Part shown: one piece after another, positions 1 through 10,800 of the stretch
Numbering within the stretch: position 1 is the first letter of the stretch
How the letters are laid out: every line of letters starts with the position of its first letter
Origin: Theileria orientalis strain Shintoku
Taxonomy: Eukaryota > Apicomplexa > Aconoidasida > Piroplasmida > Theileriidae
Assembly (NCBI RefSeq): GCF_000740895.1
Contig: NC_025263.1
Span: forward strand, 1,798,001 to 1,862,000
Length of the DNA: 64,000 nucleotides
Reading direction: 5' to 3'
Notes under the pieces: generated by a model
Told to the model about the DNA's origin: nothing
What the model saw: only the letters and a program-made list of their open reading frames with translations
Databases searched by the model: none
Program-made: the position numbers and the translations under genes

Positions 1-136
1 GCGGCTAACCTTGTTATGTGTAAAATTTATAAAAATGAGGTCATAATTAATACATATTTTTTTTAAATTAAATTTTAACAATTAATTTGAGCATAAGCCA
101 TGACATTATATTAAAATAGTTAGTATACTAAAATGC

Positions 137-217
137 GACAACGGCAGGATTCGAACCTGCGCAGGCAGAACCTAATGACTTAGCAGGCCATCCCCTTAAC
201 CACTCGGGCACGTTGTC
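137..217 (-). tRNA. tRNA-Ser (anticodon GCU)
   Basis: The reverse complement folds into an 81-nt class II tRNA. A 7-bp acceptor stem pairs 211-217 with 137-143. The T arm (GCAGG stem, TTCGAAT loop, CCTGC) is intact. The anticodon stem ATGGC/GTCAT encloses the loop CTGCTAA, giving anticodon GCT, which reads AGC/AGU serine codons. The long variable arm between the anticodon stem and T arm is as expected for serine. No intron is seen and CCA is not encoded, as usual in eukaryotes. Confidence 0.95.
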
Positions 218-1336
218 CTCTTATGACCAAACAAAATTTGCTTTATATTATCTATATTATATTAAGTTTATTATAGGAGATTTAAACATGTTTAATACGT
301 TTTATAATCAATAAATAACATAGTATATTACTAATATTTCAATAGAGCGTATAGTATACAATACACAGGAAAGATTCTGTCCTTCCAAAAATTATAACCA
401 CTTTCATCGTCGATGTTTGTGGTACAAGCAACGCCGATATGGTCTTCCCTAGTCTATTACATACTACACATCACAAATAATTGTCCAATTAGTAATAACT
501 ACCATATATTCAGTTAATTTATTATCTTACTAGTTATAAAGTATGTTGAAATGGAGCCTAGTGTTGATTGATTGAATGTTGGAACCAATAAAAAGTTAGT
601 ATTTGATCTTTTTGTCCGAGAACTCAGTTAATTCGGTAGACAGGTGCCCTAGCACATGATCCATATGCATTTGGTCCTTGCTATTCCAGTAATTGGCCTG
701 TTAAAGTATTAGTTGTGTTACAATAGAAGTTTAAATAGATGGTAATATAAGCCAACCTTAAATAGATAGGCAACTGGCAAAGCAGTGACGACAATACAAA
801 ACAAATTCGAGTAGTAAAATATGGCTCTATCCTGTTCAGCCATGTTGTTCTACAGTCAAATTAGGTTAAATTGATCGAGAATGACTAAATAAAGGGATTT
901 AATTAAAAGCGGATAGTTAATTAACAACATTGATACCCTTCTGACTAATCTACTTTTGGTAAAATTAGGTAATGGTATAGTTTTAGTTAAAAATCGAGTA
1001 ACATTCATTTTATATAGGAGTATAAGATATAAATTATAAAAACTATTAAATTTTCAAAATATTAAAAAGTTAAAAAGATATATGCAGGGCCTAAAATATA
1101 CATAGAAAGATAGAATAGTACTAAAAAGGATAAAATAAAGGTACCACGACACCACAATTTGTGTAAACCAACCAATTTAGATTATCACCATATCTACAAA
1201 CTATCAATGAAATAATTTTACATTTTTGTATTGATAAATTTATAATTACTTATGTGAGTTATGTTTTCTCTAATTTTACCGGCCATTTGTTGAATAAAAA
1301 TGTGGAATCTTGTGATTATATTTTTTAATTCATAAA
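218..1336. other. ORF-poor intergenic region, 1.1 kb
   Basis: No open reading frame of useful length and no recognisable tRNA, snRNA or rRNA motif was found. The stretch around 360-480 and 540-720 is less AT-rich than its surroundings and contains short self-complementary pieces (for example ACAG/CTGT near 364-380). An unannotated non-coding RNA is possible, but I could not match it to U1-U6, SRP or RNase P signatures. Confidence 0.5.
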
Positions 1337-1537
1337 ATGAGACTGATATCTCAACTAAGTTTTATTACATATGTCACGGCCAGAGGTAGAAGGCCTTTGA
1401 TAGACAGTGTGTATGATAATGGGCCCTTTAACTGTTTGAATGGTCGGTTTGACAACCTACACATTGGATACAGTAAAATGAGTGACGATATAGAATCTCT
1501 GGGTATTACTCTCTTAAAATCATTAAATAATAGATAA
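1337..1537 (+). CDS. Possible small protein, 66 aa, unknown
   Basis: This is a single ATG-initiated frame that ends in TAA about 120 bp before the next gene. The product has no signal peptide or membrane segment and matches no family I recognise. The first codons follow a T-rich stretch typical of local 5' regions, and the third-position composition is unremarkable. It could be a real short gene, an upstream exon of the 11-exon gene, or a chance frame. Its only support is length and position. Confidence 0.28.
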   Translation: MRLISQLSFITYVTARGRRPLIDSVYDNGPFNCLNGRFDNLHIGYSKMSDDIESLGITLLKSLNNR

Positions 1538-1654
1538 ATAGTTAATAAGCTATTAATTATTAAAATAAATCTTTTTTATGTCAAATTTTACACTTTACAC
1601 ACGACATAATAAGATCACTAATAGTGAATATAGACATATCTAAATAAGTTTGTC

Positions 1655-4645
1655 ATGGTTACTATAGATGAATATCTTAAAGAGGAAAACTACAAAAACT
1701 TGCCTCCTGAATTACAGGTTTGAATAGTATTCTTTCCTTTCCGCCCCTTAAAAACTACACAGTTAAATATTAGTGCATACAAGTTAACAAATGAACAGCT
1801 TAAGCAACTGAATAAGGACAAGCAGATGTACAATAATCTCAAAAGACTGATTAGAAGGAGCAAAAAGTACGAAATGCCACAAACTGAGGTGGTCTCGGAG
1901 GTAGTCTATCCTCCTCCCAGCGCCGATAGCAGTGACAATAGTGGCCAGCTAGAGAGTAAAATAAATAGCATACGCGAGATATATGATAGAAACTACGAGC
2001 CAGTGAGAACACAGTTGAATTCAAACACTACACTCGAGTTTGTGACCTCAATAATACAACAGCCAGTACCCTCAGACGATATGGATATTAAGGGCACGAA
2101 CAGTAATTGCAGCAGTACTATTAACCCCGATAGTACCCACTCTAACAGCGACACGTCAACTTGTGGTAGGTCTGGCAATAACCAGGATCGACCACGGAGC
2201 AACTTCAACCTGAATAACGAACAGTATTTTACGATAAAGGACTACACAGAGAGTGAACCGATCCACGAAAACGAGATATACCTGCGGGAGATAAATGAGA
2301 GTTTGGCGAGGAGGAAGAGGCCTCCAATCACCGTTGATGACACAAGTGTCGGTATCGATGATGAGTTAAAATTTGCTTCCAATGATGGCACTGGGCCAGG
2401 TGACACTGACAAGTTGGATAAATTCGAAAGACTAAACAGCAATAAAAGATTCGTGAGGGAGCTCAGAAAGCTAAGACTAAAAAAGGCGACACAGTACAGA
2501 AAGTTTCTAAGTTACATGAGGGACACGCGAGAGAAGAGTCAGAATAGCTACTACCATCAGCTCCCAGTGAACGAGAAGGGGTACAGAGAATACACCATTG
2601 AGGACATCCCAAAGTGACCTTATTAGATATATACCAGCAGCAATGGTAGCAATTGCTACACTCGCTGCAGTTTATTGTTTTTACTAGATTAACACACGAT
2701 TAGGTTCAGTTACGAGGAGATGCAGGAGGAGCTGAGGAACAGGGGATACCGGTGCTCGTACGAAAAGGAGGATTTAGAGCAGCTGTAAGCCCAGTTAAGT
2801 AGTTAGCAATACACTGGTACATGTTAACACTAAATGGGCACTAGTTACCAGTATTGACACCATTTTAGGCTGAGGGTGGCGCTGAAACAGGACGACGAGT
2901 GGAGATACGAGAACATTGTGAAGCAGGAATTGAGCGTCGATAACATGAACCTGCCTGAGGCAGCCAGAAATAAGCTAAAGAAGCTCAACGAAAAGGTATT
3001 TCTCGCACTCACTGGGCAGCCTCTTTATTCTAATGCCAAACTCCCATGTGGCCTAACCCTTTCTTCAGGTTGAAATGTTGAACGAGACAGCTGAGGCCGA
3101 TGACATGAGCATTAGAATAAAGAGGCTGGAAAACATGATGGATCTGATGGAGTTCCACACTGACCCGGTAAAATTAAGTTTAATCCATCTAGTCTAGTTA
3201 AACGAATACCACTTTGACACCAGCACTGCCATTCCTAACAAAGAATGGCAGTGCTGGTGCTAACAGTGTTGCAGGTGGGCTACCTGGGCCTGGACGTGAG
3301 GGACGCGCAGCTGGGCGAGTCTGAAATTGAGAGAATTAAAAATGCGCCGACGATCTACGACACGACCTTCATCAAGGAAATGGCAAGGCCAAGTAAGGGT
3401 GATATCAAATGCCCACTATACACGCCTATTTCAGATTTAAGTAGATTATCCCCAACCAACAAACCGACCACTAATGGCATTTTCAGTTACGCGGTTGCCC
3501 GATTTGATACCACGGACCTTCAACTTGCAGGAGGACTACGTCCACTCGTTTCCAATAACATCGATGAGATCAGTAAGTTAAATTCACCGGTTACTTGGCA
3601 GCCACTAATAGGGTGGCTTTAGCAACAGTGGCTAGCTGTCTTACTAATTGAACTTAGGATAGAGAGTTGGAGGACCTGAAGAGGGAGTACTTGACGATCG
3701 AAGGGGGAATACACCAGCAGACTCTCCCAGTATGTTCAACTAGAGTATCCATTTACCATAGCATCCAGCAATCTCGTATGCTAACCACAATAATGTAGGA
3801 AATAAGTAAAAGGTTCCAAGTGTCTGTTGACTTTCTAGGTTTGAAACTGTCTACTGCAGATTTTACCCATTTATACACATAAGCATACTATTTATCTATT
3901 ACGCTACTGTTGCTAGTACTAACCGCTAGTTGATTAGTGTTGCTACCACTAACCTCTAGTTGACTACTGTTGGTACCACTAGCTAGCTAATACACTCTAT
4001 AATTACTAATACACACTACCAGTTATTAAGTACATTACGGTTACTAATACTAACCGCTAATTGACTACTGCTACTAGTATTATTGTGTAGCTCAGAGATA
4101 TTGAGTGTAATGCTGTGCAGGCGATGCGTGTTGCAGATTGGGAGCCCATGCGCCAATCGACCTAACAAAGGAGCTGAGGGGAATAATAAGTTACTCGGCA
4201 ATATGGGACCTGTTGCAGTTTTTGAACATCTGCGACGGGGCTGAAATTGAGCTTTTTTATCCAAGAATGAATTTGAAGGAGGTTCGTCTTAGTCAACGCG
4301 TTTATCACTTTACCCATTACCAGTTATTTAGTACACATTAGACCACTGCTTTTGGTAGATACTATCGTTACTAGTACACACTTCTGTTACTAATACACAC
4401 TACTACATAAATGTTACTACTTAGCTGTTACTACCTAGCTAGTAGAATACTGGTACTAGTAGTAGTGTGTAGCTCAGTGATATTGAGTGTAATATGGAAT
4501 GCAGGTGGCACGCGAGCTCAAGGTTGGACTGGACAAAGTCTACGAGTGCCTAAATAAGTTAAAGGTAAAGGCGCCCTTTGGAGACGATACAAGGCTGAAT
4601 TTAACATGTCTGAAGTCGTTGGAGTACCACATAAATAAAGTATAG
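1655..4645 (+). CDS. 11-exon gene, about 605-aa protein of unknown function
   Basis: Exons read as 1655-1717, 1784-2613 (acceptor could instead be 1799), 2704-2784, 2869-2995, 3069-3167, 3275-3392, 3487-3572, 3658-3729, 3799-3838, 4121-4281 and 4505-4645. All phases close and every unspliced reading meets stops. The N-terminal half is acidic and Ser/Asn-rich with charged helical stretches. The C-terminal half is compact and looks conserved. It holds two segments resembling helix-turn-helix units: residues around EISKRFQVSVDFLGD, and around MNLKEVARELKVGLDKVYE near the end. I do not recognise the family, and a nucleic-acid role is only a guess from those segments. The stop codon lies 18 bp from the convergent CCT3 stop. 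Introns 9 and 10 carry the shared intron sequence described separately. Confidence 0.75.
3839..4120 (+). repeat. Shared intron sequence, copy A (intron 9 of the 11-exon gene)
   Basis: This intron runs from donor GTTTGA to acceptor TGTGCAG. Positions 3886-4102 match the reverse complement of 5910-6126, inside a CCT3 intron, with about 5 mismatches in 217 bases by eye. The two copies are inverted on the chromosome, but each is sense with respect to its own transcript. The sequence is rich in TAGT/ACTA motifs and ends in a core resembling GTGTAGCTCAGAGATATT, which also appears in copies B, C and D. Confidence 0.9.
4282..4504 (+). repeat. Shared intron sequence, copy B (intron 10 of the 11-exon gene)
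   Basis: This is a more diverged member. It shares the 3' core GTGTAGCTCAGTGATATTGA and the GAGTGTAAT tail with copy A, plus scattered pieces such as ACTAATACACACTAC. It ends at acceptor ATGCAG before the final exon. The 5' part differs from copies A and C. Confidence 0.65.
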
Positions 4646-4663
4646 AGCAGAGTGTGTAAAAAA

Positions 4664-7306
4664 TTAAGCTTGTTCCTGGAGAGCATCCTCGTTGATGGCG
4701 ACCTTTTCATCCGCGCCGAGCTCCTTCTGGCCAATGCCACTCACAATTATGTCAATTCTCAGAAGCATACACGCCTATGTAAATTATGATAACATGTTAC
4801 TGTCCACTCGTAGCTGTAGTAGTTAGAGATAGGTAAATAAGGGTGGTGACTACTTTGAATAGAGTTAAATAGCTAGGTGAACACGCACTGATTCAATTGC
4901 TGATTTGTAAACTTGCTCCTTGACTGCAAAGGTGTCAAAAAGGTTCTTCTTGACCACGTCAACGATTTCGCCAGTTTCTCCGTCAATGCCCATGGAATGG
5001 GAGCCGGCAGCGTGTAAACTCAAAAGATCACTTATGACGCGAACTGAAAGTGTTATTAGTACATGGATGCATATTGCCACTATATATATACAGCCACTAT
5101 ACACCTAGCTGCTACTATTAGCTAGTATTAGCAACTAATACTAGTACTGGTAGTATTATCAACTACTAGTAGTAACTAAATGGGCCAATGAAATTACCTG
5201 GGTTGGCTCCACAGTTTTGTGCCAAAGTCTTCGGTATTATCTCGAAGGCCTTGCAGGCACTTTCGTAACTTAAACGCTTCAATCCACTTTTAACTATTAA
5301 ATGATTAGTGCCTATTACCGACTGTATAACTATTGTGTGTAACTATTAGTGGGACTTAAATGTGGTAATAGCTATGTGCGAAGATACGTTGAATCTGCTT
5401 GTTTAGGTAGTTTGAAACGTAAATCTCAGTTGCTCCACCACCTGGTAATAATTTACAGTTTGATAAAATGTTACGGCAGACGTTCAAAGCGTCATACATG
5501 TTCCTACAGGGGAATTGATACGTTTTACAAATTTATCAGTGAATACTATTAAAGCTATCGTCATCAACTAGTAACTGTCTTAGTGTGAATTGACTGATAA
5601 CGCACCTCTCAACTTCATTTAATACGTCCTTGGAGCCTCCTCGCAGCACTATGGAACAGGATTTGGTTTTCTCGCAGTCGACAAAGTAGGAGTAGTACTC
5701 GTCTCCGATCTTGTCGACGTAGAAGAGGCCGCACGAGTGGCCCACGTCCTGCTTCGTGATCTCCTCGGGACGGTTAACAATGGTGGCTCCCGTGCATTTT
5801 GCAATTCTGTTGGCGTCACTTTTGCGTACTCTGCGGATGCAGCTGATACCAGCCTTGACGAGGTAGTGCTGTGCCAAGTCACTCACGCCTAAATTACTCA
5901 ATCACTCTTAATATCTCTGAGCTACACAATAATACTAGTAGCAGTAGTCAAGTAGCGGTTAGTATTAGTAACCGTAATGTACTTGATAACTGGTAGTGTG
6001 TATTAGTAATTATAGAGTGTATTAGCTAGCTAGTGGTAGCAACACTAGTCAACTAGAGGTTAGTGGTAGCAACACTAATCAACTAGAGGTTAGTACTAGC
6101 AACAGTAGCGTAATAGATAAATAGTAAAAGCAACAATGGATAAATAAAAACGCACCCTTTTCTGTTACGACCACGTTGCACCCGGAGTCAATGACATGCT
6201 GGCACATCTGTCTGATTTCAGACTCCTCCTGCAAAAGAAGCTCATTCCAGGCCTCCTCGCTAGTAATGTCAACCATGGTCTGACTCTCGCCCTTCTTGTA
6301 CTCGAGGGTGCAGTCGAGGATAAGGACCCTGGGATTTGCAACTCGCCTGCTCATGCCGGCGTGCGTCACGTCCTTGTTTATGAGGACGCCGTCGAGGACC
6401 TTAGAGTCCTCAAGAAGGCCGCCGGGCACCTTCTCAATCTTAATTAGGCGCTTAACGTCAAGATAGCCACTGGAAGCGGGAGCTGCGCCATTGGTGCCGT
6501 CAGCAGCGTTAGTGGCAGAAGTGGAATATTTTTGTGAGTTGTAGTAAAGTTTTAAGACCGATTCGAGAGCCAGCTTCGATGTCAAGTTCCCCCAACGACT
6601 GCTCAGTTTCGTTCCGAGACCTAAAGTGGTGATAGTGAGTGATGATAACAACTAGCTACAGCTAGCTAAGTGGCTGGGCACTTACACGACTCAACGACTT
6701 GCAACAACTTGTCGTGGTCAGAGAGATCAACTTCAATTGCAATTTGTTCCAGAGCCTTGATCGAGTCCTCGAGGGCGTCCATCAGGCCCTTGACGATCTC
6801 AGTAGGGTGTATTTCCTTCTTCAGCAGGTTCGTGCAGTTGGAAAGGACCTGGCCGCAAAGCACAACGCAGCTGGTGGTTCCGTCACCAACTTCCTCGTCC
6901 AAAGACCTGCTGAGTTCAATCAGTGACTTGGCGGCAGGGTTTGCAACATCAATCTATATCAGTGTGTGACTGGAGTGAGTAGGTGTGTGTAGTTTTAATG
7001 CTAATACAAACTCCGTTTATCCATACTAATTACTATATACATAATACAAAGGAGTAGATGGTGATGGGAATGAAAATAATATAGTTAAATAGGTATAATC
7101 ACCTCTCTGAGAATGGAATTCCCGTCGTTCGTAATAACAATTCCACCCATGGGGTCCAGTAGCATCTTTAACATAGACCTAGGACCTAGAGTAGTCCTCA
7201 CAATCTCAGAGAGGGCTTTGGATGCCTGAATGGTGGCCAATTGGGCCTTCCGGTCAGTTTCCTTCTTAAATGAAGGCTTAAACACAAGAACAGTAGGTTG
7301 CTGCAT
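4664..7306 (-). CDS. CCT3: T-complex chaperonin subunit gamma (CCT3), 565 aa
   Basis: This is a subunit of the cytosolic TRiC/CCT chaperonin, which folds actin, tubulin and other proteins in an ATP-driven double ring. Exons on the minus strand are 7103-7306, 6686-6953, 6156-6620, 5606-5888, 5388-5503, 5198-5293, 4889-5043 and 4664-4774. They sum to 566 codons with all phases consistent, close to the usual 540-560 residues. Group II chaperonin signatures are visible: TTLGPRSMLKMLLDPMGG with TNDG near residues 37-62, DEEVGDGTTS in exon 2, TEKG-VSDLAQHYL across the exon 3/4 junction, LLPGGGATE in exon 5 and ETGEIVD near the end. The GGIVITNDGNSILRE and ISDLAQHYL-like stretches favour gamma over other subunits. 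Three of its seven introns begin GTGCGT. Confidence 0.95.
5889..6155 (-). repeat. Shared intron sequence, copy C (CCT3 intron 3)
   Basis: This intron sits on the minus strand between CCT3 exons 3 and 4. Plus positions 5910-6126 are the near-identical inverted partner of 3886-4102. The last 48 nt of this intron (5889-5936) are identical to the last 48 nt of a SNF2-gene intron (9673-9720), including the acceptor AATTTAG. The first ~30 nt after donor GTGCGT are unrelated to the other copies. Confidence 0.9.
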
Positions 7307-7823
7307 CTTTTAGATGTATACAATTAAATTAAATGGAGAATTGGGATACTTTTACAACAAAAAATAAAATGGCAGTGTTAATTTAAAATAATTTACAGTT
7401 ATTTATGAGATAAATTGACTATAACTTAATATTGGTGATTGACACAGAAAATTGTCAACATTAACTTGAAGAAAATCCAGGATTCCACCGATAAATATTA
7501 TTTAAATGTTAATTTAAAGACAAATAGCCAAATATCATTGAAAGATAATAATGTATTATGGCCATTGAATATGTATATGGATGGGGAAGTACTCAACACA
7601 TTTGAGCATCTATTTATAAATCAATGTACATTTCGATTAATTTGTGGTTTCAAGCACCGAATAATATGTGTTATGAACTTTTATTGTAATTTAATGGGTT
7701 TTTTACCTGTCTCTACAAATAGTTTAGTTGTATCATACTCACGGAACAATCGAACAAGATCCTCTCAAAAATTGAGGGATTGAAAAGATAATTAAAATTT
7801 TTAACATTGTTGTAAAATATACC
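7307..7823. other. Divergent promoter region between CCT3 and the SNF2 gene
   Basis: This 517-bp AT-rich spacer separates two divergently transcribed genes, so it should hold both start regions. A 114-codon open frame from a TTG at 7439 lies here. It has no ATG near its start and AT-rich codons unlike the neighbours, so I do not treat it as a gene. No TATA-like or other specific element can be assigned with confidence. Confidence 0.55.
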
Positions 7824-10800
7824 ATGGATTCACTCCATAGTGCCCCTAATGCCTCCCAAAACAGTGGTATTCCCAGCGCCAACAGTAACAATGGAAGAAA
7901 AAGGAGAAAGTTAAAGAGAATGATATCCTCATCAGGTGGCCACTAAATAAAAATTAATTATTGATGTGATATGAGATTTATTCAGTAGATTTCACACATT
8001 TCTAACAATAGAATTACACACACATGAACGCGACTAATTGAATGTGTAGACTCGGATGATGATATGATCGAGGTTCGAACGCCCACGAAATCGAGTTCGA
8101 ATGAGGAGAAGAGAGGGTCTGAGAGACCGAATAGTAACGGAAGCGACGCGATCAGAACACCCAAAACAGTGAAGAAGCAGAATGTAGGAAGGGGACAAGT
8201 GTCAGATGGGAGAGATAACAGCCCCGAAAGAGAGAAGCTGTCGGAGTCCAGAGATGAAATGAGGTTGAAAAAGGAAGTGTTGGCAAAATTGAACTCGTTG
8301 GAAAACTTTTACACAACGTCACAGGTAAGGAAGATAAGTATGCAGTACAGCTATCGCACTAAACCGGATAAGTGGTAGTTAGTGGAGTAGAACTGAGTTA
8401 AAAGGAGTTGTATTGAGTGTGCATCAAGTAGTTACGGCAGGAATTGACTTATTAAATTAGGAGCTGAAAACGTCGATTCAACAGCAACTTAACACGAGTC
8501 TGGACCAGTACATAGGCTGCATTAAGACGACGCAGTCGCACGGAGACCTGAGGAAGTTCAGCGACCTGAAGATGTTCAAGGCGCTTAAAAATTATCAGCA
8601 GTGCGGAGTGCACTGGCTGTCAGTGGTACACGAAGTGCCCTACGCATCAGCAATACTGGCAGATGAGATGGGACTGGTAGGTGGATAAGTAGGCGTAGTA
8701 GCTAGGAGGCATGGAAAGTAGAATGCAGCAAATAATGGCGTTTAGGGTAAAACGGCGCAAGTGTGTGTGTTTCTAGAGTACATATATCGCATACATGGTA
8801 CAAGTGCCACGCCGAACACAAGTTCAAGCAGCTATAACGGGACGCCGTCAAGTAGAGCAAGCGGCTCTGAAGAGTCGAAAGGATCAGCGGCTTCGGATGA
8901 GCTGCAATCAACAAGTCCGATGAGTACGAAGTCAAACGTGGAGTCGAATAACTCGAAGGCCCTGAATGCATCCCTGAATACAGCCCTGAATGCATCCCTG
9001 AATACAGCCCTGGACACAGCCCTGAATACAGCCCTGAATGCGGCCATGAGAGCAGAAAACGAAGTCACGCCGATCAGCGCGTACACTAATACGAACACGA
9101 ATACGGAGGGAAGCACGCCGACGACGAGAAGACCAGGAATAACAATAATCATAGTGCCGCTGAGCGTGATGAACAATTGGCTGAGAGAGTTTGAAACGTG
9201 GACCAACTTGGGACCGAAGGTGGTGATATTCCACGGAAACTACAAGGAAAGAATGGAGCTCCTGGAGTCGATTCTGGAGAGAATGTACAACAGTGAGATC
9301 TACGTCATCATCATGACGCTGGGAATGTTCAAGGAGGTGAAGATACTGAAGCACTTTGAGCCCTTCGAGTACCTGGTGATCGACGAGGCGCACTCCATAA
9401 AGAACCCGAACACGGCGATGTACAGGAAGCTGCTATTCTCTCTGGAGTTCAGACACAAGCTTCTGCTTACAGGTGAGTCACAGCTGGAAAATGAGATAAG
9501 CTACATACTTACCGCCTACGTACTACTACAGTTACTGGTACACACTGCTGGTACTGGTACCAAATACTGGTATTGGTACGCAATGCTGGTACTGGTACAA
9601 AGTACTGCCTAACTAGTACACACTTTTGTTACTAGTGCTAATAATACTAACCCCTAGTTGACTAGTGTTAGTAGTATTATTGTGTAGCTCAGAGATATTA
9701 AGAGTGATTGAGTAATTTAGGTACGCCGATACAGAACACAATGGACGAGCTGTGCAGTCTTCTGCAATTCGCAATGCCCTACTCCTTCGAGTCCTCGAAG
9801 ATTAACCAGGCAATAGAGAAGATAATCAGCGACACAGAGTATATATACTCGATATACGAAAATCACGCACTGCTGGATGAACTGCTGGGAAAAACAGCAG
9901 GAGCAACAGAAAGTGGTGAGAAGAGAAAGGCAGTTGAAAGTGAGAATAAAGGTGAAGAAGTGGTTGACACGCCACTAAAGATTGCAGAGGTAGATAGTAG
10001 TAGCACTGGTCAACTGGGAGTTAGCGCAATGGCGGACTCAGGAATAGCAGATTCAACAAACGCAATTACCACAACGAACTCAAGTAGCACAACAGACTCA
10101 AGTACCACAACGAACGCAATTAGCACTACGAGTAGCAGTAGCACAACGAATGCGAACACGACGAGTAGCAGTCAGGGGATGGCGAAGAGTGAGCAGGGGA
10201 CAGAAAGCCAAGAAGCAGTAGGGAAGATTAAAAATGAACTATACACGTGCATAAACGACATAATAGAGCGCAACATGAATAGAATGGAAATCAGCGAACA
10301 CCTCAAAATAATACAAAAGCTGACGACGCCATTTATACTAAGAAGACTTAAGAAAAATGTGATGAACGAACTCCCGAAGAAAAACTCAGTGTACGTGCCA
10401 TGTGAGATGGTGGGAGTGCAGCTAGAGATATATCAGCGGTTCTTCACGTCAAGAACACTTAACACAGTAGTGTTGGCAGGAGCAGCCAGCGCTGAGCAAA
10501 GCAGAGTGGGAGACAGCGACGGTAAGTAATTAGACTAGTAGAAGTGGTAATGCCATTAATAGTAGATACTACTACTACGATTACTGCTAGTAGTAGTACA
10601 TCCACTATTACTACCAGTAACATTAGCAAATACTCCTTATATAGTTAGTTATTTATTACTATTAGCACAACCACTACTTCCAGTAGTAATAGTACAATTA
10701 CTAGTGCCAGTACTAATAATACAACCACTAGTGTCATTAGTAATATTGATGAATAGCACTTTTATAGATGGAGAAAATTCATGCGCCGATAGCGATGACA

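Noticed and set aside
7439..7783. 114-codon plus-strand frame between CCT3 and SNF2
   Set aside because: It begins at TTG, has no early ATG, uses AT-rich codons unlike the neighbours and lies in a divergent promoter region. No splice join to the SNF2 gene works.
8832..9393. Minus-strand frames opposite the SNF2 exon 4 repeat
   Set aside because: They are open only because of the repeat and GC-rich codons. The plus strand carries helicase motifs Ia and II here.
10522..10767. SNF2 intron 5 as another member of the shared intron family
   Set aside because: It shares only ACTAGT/TAGTAA-type composition with copies A-D, and no long exact match or common 3' end was found.
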